Source: Duganella sacchari (lineage in GTDB: Bacteria; Pseudomonadota; Gammaproteobacteria; Burkholderiales; Burkholderiaceae_D). From it: a stretch of 64,000 nt of DNA. The DNA is taken from NCBI RefSeq assembly GCF_900143065.1, contig NZ_FRCX01000013.1, positions 62,001 through 126,000 of the forward strand. The letters run 5' to 3'. Position numbers and translations under genes: made by a program. The notes under the pieces were generated by a model. The model was not told the origin of the DNA, ran no database searches, and saw nothing but the letters and a program-made list of their open reading frames with translations. Below are positions 60,231-64,000 of this stretch, one piece after another (positions within the stretch are counted from its first letter, which is position 1; the number at the start of each line of letters is the position of its first letter).

Positions 60231-61103
60231 TTAGCGCGTTTGGATAGCGCCGAAGAATGCAGCAAATGCATCGCGCGCGGCATGCTGCGTGATGTCGCTG
60301 CGCCACACCAGCATGGTCTGGACCAGGGCGCTTTCGGGGGCCAGCGTATGCACGCGTATCGATTCCGCCAGTCCGCGCTGCCGGATCACTTCACGCGGCA
60401 TCATGGCCACGCCCATGCCTGCCGCCACACAACCAATGATGGCCTCGAAGGTACCGAATTCCGCGATCCGCGCCGGCGACACGCCGCCTTCGGCAAACCA
60501 CGCCTCCAGACGACGGCGGTAAGAGCAGCCGCTACGGAAGCCCAGCAAGGTGCGCTTGGCCACGTCCGACGGCGATGTCACAGGTGGATGCAGGCTGTCA
60601 GTCAGCAGCACCAGTTCTTCTTCAAACACGGGTAATTGCGTCAGTTCCGGCCTGTCGACTGGCGCCGCCACCAGCGCCACATCCACCTTGTGGTTCAGCA
60701 CCGCCTGGATCAGATAATCGCTGGGGCCGGTATCGAGCAGCAGGTCCACCTGCGGATACTGGCGGTGGAACTGGCCCAGCACCAGCGGCAGGCGTGCCGC
60801 CGCAGTGGTTTCCATCGAGCCGATCTTGAGCTGGCCGGAAGGCTGGCGATCACCGCGCATGGCTTCCTGCGCCTCGTCCGCCAGTTGCAGCAGGCGTTCG
60901 GTGTAGGCCAGCAGGCGCGCACCGTCTTCGGTAATCAGCATGCGCCGTCCGGAACGGTGGAACAGGCTGACGCCCAGCGATTCCTCCAGCTGGGTCAGCC
61001 GCGCCGACACATTCGATTGCACCCGGTTGAGCCGCGCGGCGGCCTGCGTGACGCCGCCCTCCTCGGCCACGGTTTTGAAGATACGCAGGGATGAGAGTTC
61101 CAT
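60231..61103 (-). CDS. LysR-family regulator, divergent from MFS/tautomerase genes
   Basis: 290 residues with the LysR HTH (LRIFKTVAEEGGVTQAAARL, RVQSNVSARLTQLEESLGVS, RSGRRMLITEDG) and effector domain (GQLKIGSMETTAAARLPLVL, VDLLLDTGPSDYLIQAVLNH, GFRSGCSYRRRLEAWF). The GSMETTAA segment places it with LysR proteins often annotated as PtrR/YneJ-like. It is separated by 97 bp from an MFS efflux gene, the likely target. A palindrome in that region (61112-61125) starts 8 bp outside its own start codon, suitable for autoregulation. Confidence 0.93.
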   Translation of the reverse strand: MELSSLRIFKTVAEEGGVTQAAARLNRVQSNVSARLTQLEESLGVSLFHRSGRRMLITEDGARLLAYTERLLQLADEAQEAMRGDRQPSGQLKIGSMETTAAARLPLVLGQFHRQYPQVDLLLDTGPSDYLIQAVLNHKVDVALVAAPVDRPELTQLPVFEEELVLLTDSLHPPVTSPSDVAKRTLLGFRSGCSYRRRLEAWFAEGGVSPARIAEFGTFEAIIGCVAAGMGVAMMPREVIRQRGLAESIRVHTLAPESALVQTMLVWRSDITQHAARDAFAAFFGAIQTR

Positions 61104-61111
61104 ATCATTCT

Positions 61112-61125
61112 CAATTAAAGAATTG
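61112..61125. promoter_or_regulatory. Palindrome in the LysR / MFS divergent region
   Basis: Perfect inverted repeat CAATT-N4-AATTG in an AT-rich spacer, followed by TATAAT at 61135-61140 (possible -10 for the MFS gene, without a good -35). Confidence 0.5.
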
Positions 61126-61200
61126 TTGATTCAGTATAATTCATTTTTCATGATGCTTGATCTGGCCTATATTGGCAACATCGGATCAAGGAGCTGCGTC

Positions 61201-62586
61201 ATGAAAACCACACCGTCACTGGCCATACTGCTGGCATGCAGCTTTGCCTTCATCATCGTCCAGCTGGACGTCACCATCGTCAACGTAGCGTTGCCGCAGA
61301 TCGGCCGCGAACTGCAGGCAGGCGTGAGCCAGCTGCAATGGGTGGTGGATGCCTACACGCTGGGCTTCGCGGTATTTCTGCTGTCGGCCGGCGCGCTGGG
61401 CGACCATTTCGGTTCGCGCCGCGTGTTCCTGAGCGGCTTTGCGCTGTTCACCCTGGCTTCGCTGGCCTGCGCCATGGCGCCCGATGCACTGCTGCTGAAT
61501 GTCGCACGTGCCGCGCAAGGCATCGGTGCGGCGCTGCTGGTGCCGAGTTCGCTGTCCATCCTCAATACCGTCTACGCACACGACCGCAAGATGCTGGCGA
61601 AGGCCATCGCCTGGTGGACAGCCGCAGGTGGCGTATCGATCGCGGCCGGACCGGTGCTGGGTGGCTTGCTGATGTCGGCCCTGGGCTGGCGTAGCATCTT
61701 CTGGGTGAACATGCCCATCTGCCTGATCGGCTTCTGGCTGACCTTGCGCGTGGTACCGGTGCTGCATCACAGCGGACCGGCACGCAATTTTGATGTGCCG
61801 GGGCAGATTCTGGCTGTGATCGCGCTGACCGCCTTCATTGGCGCCGTGATTGAAGTGCAGGCGCCGGGCCTGACGCACATCGCCGTGGTCAGCGCGTTTG
61901 TGGTGGCGCTGATGGCTGGCGCGCTGTTCATCCGTGTCGAACGCCGCAGCGCCGGGCCGATGCTGCCGCTGCAGCTGTTCCGGCAACCCGGCTTTGGCCC
62001 GGCGGTGCTGTTCGGCGTGTTCGTCAACTTTGCCTACTACGGCGTGATCTTCATTCTGAGTTTTTATCTGCAAAAAGTGCGCGGCTTCTCCGTGCTGCAT
62101 GCGGGCCTGATTTTCCTGCCGCTCACCGCCACCTTCCTGTTTTCCAATATCGTCAGCGGCTGGGCGCAGGCACGCGTCGGCTCGCGCCTGCCGATGATTG
62201 TGGGCGGCCTGATCGGCGCCAGCGGCTACGCCTTGCTCGGCCTGTTTGGCATCTCGGCTTCGGCCAGCTTCTGGGCCATGCTGCCCGGTCTGGCGCTGAT
62301 CCCGGCTGGCATGGGCTTCGCCGTACCCGCCATGACCACGGCCATTCTGGCTTCGGTCGAAAAGCGCCAGGCGGGCACGGCATCGGCAGTTTTGAACACT
62401 GCGCGCCAGGTCGGCGGCGCCATGGGCGTGGCCGTCTATGGCGCGCTGGTGGCGGCGCCGGAAACCGCGACTGTACTCCACGGCATCGAAATCGCCATGA
62501 CCGTGTCCACCGCACTACTGCTGGCCGGCGCCCTGCTGGCCTGGCAAACCAATTTTAACCAAGGAGAAAAGCTATGCCATTCGTAA
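61201..62586 (+). CDS. DHA2-family MFS transporter
   Basis: 461 residues with about 14 hydrophobic helices, starting at ATG 61201 after AAGGAG. Motifs: IIVQLDVTIVNVALPQIGRE (helix 1), GALGDHFGSRRVFLSGF (loop 2-3), and the antiporter motif region GGVSIAAGPVLGGLLMSALG. It is probably a proton-coupled exporter of a small hydrophobic compound, regulated by the divergent LysR protein. Unlike the EmrB-like gene at 9.6 kb, it has no adaptor or outer-membrane partner nearby. Its last 13 bases overlap the start of a tautomerase gene. Confidence 0.92.
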   Translation: MKTTPSLAILLACSFAFIIVQLDVTIVNVALPQIGRELQAGVSQLQWVVDAYTLGFAVFLLSAGALGDHFGSRRVFLSGFALFTLASLACAMAPDALLLNVARAAQGIGAALLVPSSLSILNTVYAHDRKMLAKAIAWWTAAGGVSIAAGPVLGGLLMSALGWRSIFWVNMPICLIGFWLTLRVVPVLHHSGPARNFDVPGQILAVIALTAFIGAVIEVQAPGLTHIAVVSAFVVALMAGALFIRVERRSAGPMLPLQLFRQPGFGPAVLFGVFVNFAYYGVIFILSFYLQKVRGFSVLHAGLIFLPLTATFLFSNIVSGWAQARVGSRLPMIVGGLIGASGYALLGLFGISASASFWAMLPGLALIPAGMGFAVPAMTTAILASVEKRQAGTASAVLNTARQVGGAMGVAVYGALVAAPETATVLHGIEIAMTVSTALLLAGALLAWQTNFNQGEKLCHS

Positions 62587-62789
62587 ATATCCGCATCACC
62601 AATGAAGGCGCAACTGCCGAGCAAAAGCAGGAACTGATTCAGGGCGTGACCGACCTGCTGCAACGCGTGCTCAACAAGAACCCGGCCACTACCTTTGTCA
62701 TCATCGACGAAGTGGAAACGGACAACTGGGGCATCGGCGGCCAGAACGTCACCACGCTGCGCCAGCGTGCAGCAGCCGCCAAATCCTGA
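62574..62789 (+). CDS. 4-oxalocrotonate tautomerase-family enzyme
   Basis: 71 residues: PFVNIRITNEGATAEQKQEL opens the chain, so Pro becomes the N-terminal catalytic base after removal of Met, the family hallmark. PATTFVIIDEVETDNWGIGG is the usual core. 4-OT enzymes are hexamers that isomerise unsaturated keto acids; members also act as dehalogenases or detoxifying enzymes. The length (70 after processing) matches the short 4-OT class. A Shine-Dalgarno AAGGAG lies inside the MFS gene's end, and the 13-bp overlap implies coupled expression with the transporter. Confidence 0.92.
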   Translation: MPFVNIRITNEGATAEQKQELIQGVTDLLQRVLNKNPATTFVIIDEVETDNWGIGGQNVTTLRQRAAAAKS

Positions 62790-62926
62790 CGCTGGTTCAA
62801 AACGAGATGTGCAGTTTGCCGATATATTTCCATCGCGCGGGCTGCACGATTGAAAGCTGGCCGTTTGGAACATTGTTTTCGATAGACTGCAATGACAACC
62901 TATCAAACATTAAGCCAGAGGCCATC

Positions 62927-63241
62927 ATGCACCATCACTACGATCCCAACCGTCTGCTCGATCACATCTCGCACCGGCTCAACCTCAAGAACGATGCCGC
63001 CCTCGCACGGACGCTGGAGGTGACTTCGCCCATGATCTGCAAAGTTCGCAAACGCCACTTGACGCTGGGCGCCTCGCTGCTCATCCGCATCCACGAGGTG
63101 ACCAATTTGCCGATCCGCGACCTGCTGGACATGGTAGGCGACCGCCGCCAAAAATACCGCCTGTCGACCGCACAGGGGCGTCCCAACGCCGGATCGTCCA
63201 ATCAATCAGGCAACGCTAACGCAACGGACCTGATGCGGTGA
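62927..63241 (+). CDS. Small helix-turn-helix (XRE/Cro-like) protein
   Basis: 104 residues from the ATG at 62927, preceded by AGAGG; earlier codons in the same frame look unlike coding sequence. The central part (LLDHISHRLNLKNDAALARTLEVTSPM then ICKVRKRHLTLGASLLIRI) has the spacing of a Cro/C1-type HTH in which the Ala-Leu-Ala segment is the first helix. The C-terminus is a low-complexity Asn/Ser-rich tail. The target is unknown. It ends with a 26-bp overlap with the convergent response-regulator gene. The 137-bp gap upstream (62790-62926) has no confidently assigned promoter. Confidence 0.78.
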   Translation: MHHHYDPNRLLDHISHRLNLKNDAALARTLEVTSPMICKVRKRHLTLGASLLIRIHEVTNLPIRDLLDMVGDRRQKYRLSTAQGRPNAGSSNQSGNANATDLMR

Positions 63242-63605
63242 GCAGGGTATCGAGCAGCACCTTAAACTCGGCCGGCTTGGTCAGATGCAGGTCAAATCCC
63301 GCTGCCAGAATGCGGGACTTGGCCCTGTCATCGTTCCAGGCGGTGTAGGCAATGAGCACCGGCTGCGCGATCTGGTCCATTTGCCGGATGCGGGCAGCGA
63401 CCTGGCAGCCATCCATGTGGGGCATGCCGATATCCAGCAGCACCACCTCCGGCCTGAAACGCGATAGCGCAACGAGCCCCTCCTGTCCGCCGTATGCCAC
63501 ACACGTCGCGTAATCATGCAGCGTCAGCATCTCCGCCAACAGGTCGGCAGCATCCGGGTGGTCGTCGATAATCAATACCCGACGTTGTGTACGCCCTTGT
63601 GGCAT
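63216..63605 (-). CDS. Single-domain response regulator
   Basis: 129 residues from the ATG at 63605 (GGGAG 7 bases upstream), comprising one receiver domain: VLIIDDHPDAADLLAEML, phospho-acceptor in VVLLDIGMPHMDGCQ, switch Thr in IAYTAWND and conserved Lys in LTKPAEF. No output domain follows, so it works as a phosphate shuttle or sink, like CheY. It is 106 bp downstream of a histidine kinase gene on the same strand, its probable partner. Confidence 0.88.
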   Translation of the reverse strand: MPQGRTQRRVLIIDDHPDAADLLAEMLTLHDYATCVAYGGQEGLVALSRFRPEVVLLDIGMPHMDGCQVAARIRQMDQIAQPVLIAYTAWNDDRAKSRILAAGFDLHLTKPAEFKVLLDTLLTASGPLR

Positions 63606-63711
63606 TACCGCTCCCTTCGGAAAGTCAGCGATGACCGGTAAGCCATGGTATGCCGTGGAGGCCGCTGTATTGTCAGCGGCCTGCGCTGTCGGCGGTAGGA
63701 CAACACGCCGT

Positions 63712-64000
63712 TCAGGCCGTGCCTGAGGTATGGACATACGGTCGGCAGTCGACGGGGATATCGATGGTAAAGGTAGTGCCGGTTTCCGCAGCGCTGTCCA
63801 CCGACACGCTGCCGCCATGCCCCTCCGCCACGCTGCGGACAAACGGCAGGCCGATACCCCAGCCGTCGGCCAGATTGCCTTCGCTTTCACGCCGCAGATA
63901 CTCAAAGATTCTATCGCGCTGCTCTTCGATAATGGATTTGCCCTGATTGTGGACACTTAAAATCAAGCGCCCCAGAATCTGCTCCGCCTTGATCCGCACC
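63712..64000 (-). CDS. C-terminal end of a histidine kinase (start beyond window)
   Basis: About 96 residues of a HATPase domain remain: ILGRLILSVHNQGKSI (a degenerate G1 box, normally D-x-G-x-G, here HNQGKSI), RIFEYLRRESEGNLADGW, GIGLPFVRSVAEGHGGSVSV (G2 box) and TTFTIDIPV. The frame is open through the right edge, so the phospho-acceptor domain and any sensor lie outside. The HNxG replacement occurs in a known subset of kinases whose HATPase reads VHNxG. Confidence 0.85.
   Translation of the reverse strand, partial: VRIKAEQILGRLILSVHNQGKSIIEEQRDRIFEYLRRESEGNLADGWGIGLPFVRSVAEGHGGSVSVDSAAETGTTFTIDIPVDCRPYVHTSGTA

Noticed and set aside
1..64000. Mobile elements, CRISPR arrays, tRNA or rRNA genes
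   Set aside because: I found no transposase or integrase motifs, no regularly spaced repeats of array type and no tRNA-like cloverleaf sequence; base composition is even apart from promoter regions.

Overview
The window is high-GC (about 63% by impression), densely coded Gram-negative chromosomal DNA. The gene content (DadA with a divergent Lrp regulator, an EmrAB/NodT efflux operon, a Burkholderiales-type porin, full-length Lhr, many hybrid histidine kinases and c-di-GMP enzymes) suggests a betaproteobacterium of the Oxalobacteraceae (Massilia/Duganella/Janthinobacterium-like). That placement is inference. I see no rRNA, tRNA, insertion sequence, prophage or CRISPR array.

Layout. 1-7.3 kb: a run of signalling genes on the + strand (PAS/REC fragment, PAS-GAF hybrid kinase, REC-GGDEF diguanylate cyclase, REC-HK-REC kinase, small soluble HisKA_3-type kinase). 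7.3-9.05 kb: NDH-2-like flavoprotein and a His-rich secreted protein. 9.2-13.8 kb: MarR-controlled tripartite efflux operon. 13.8-15.7 kb: two unfamiliar membrane/coiled-coil proteins. 15.7-17.6 kb: Lrp regulator and dadA. 17.8-22.4 kb: HDOD protein with a consensus promoter placing the transcript start at its ATG, ZntB/CorA transporter, small membrane proteins, and an MFS transporter coupled to a four-cysteine SufR-like regulator. 22.4-26.7 kb: outer-membrane channel, periplasmic binding protein and GGDEF-EAL enzyme in one operon. 27-31.7 kb: fur with a Fur box, LysR/quinone reductase pair, FecR-domain protein, MocR-type regulator. 31.7-34.9 kb: bestrophin-like channel coupled to a YdeP-type molybdopterin oxidoreductase.

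The most striking region is 35.0-44.8 kb (- strand): a complete stressosome module (RsbR, RsbS, RsbT, then an RsbT-phosphatase fusion) that runs by overlapping start/stop codons into a histidine kinase with a degenerate RsbT-like N-terminus and then a REC-PAS-HK-REC hybrid kinase. Just upstream on the same strand is a 1241-residue protein with two complete histidine-kinase cores and two receivers. There is no RsbU or sigma-B, so stressosome output is probably passed to phosphorelay proteins.

44.9-51.3 kb carries lhr and an AsmA-family gene. 51.3-56.8 kb is a C4-dicarboxylate-type module (dctA-like symporter, porin, DctB-like kinase, DctD-like sigma-54 activator) with a well-placed sigma-54 promoter upstream of the symporter. 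57-63 kb holds two LysR regulators with divergent targets (an SDR; an MFS transporter plus tautomerase), a T2 ribonuclease, a small lipoprotein and a small HTH protein. The window ends in a response regulator and the C-terminus of another histidine kinase.
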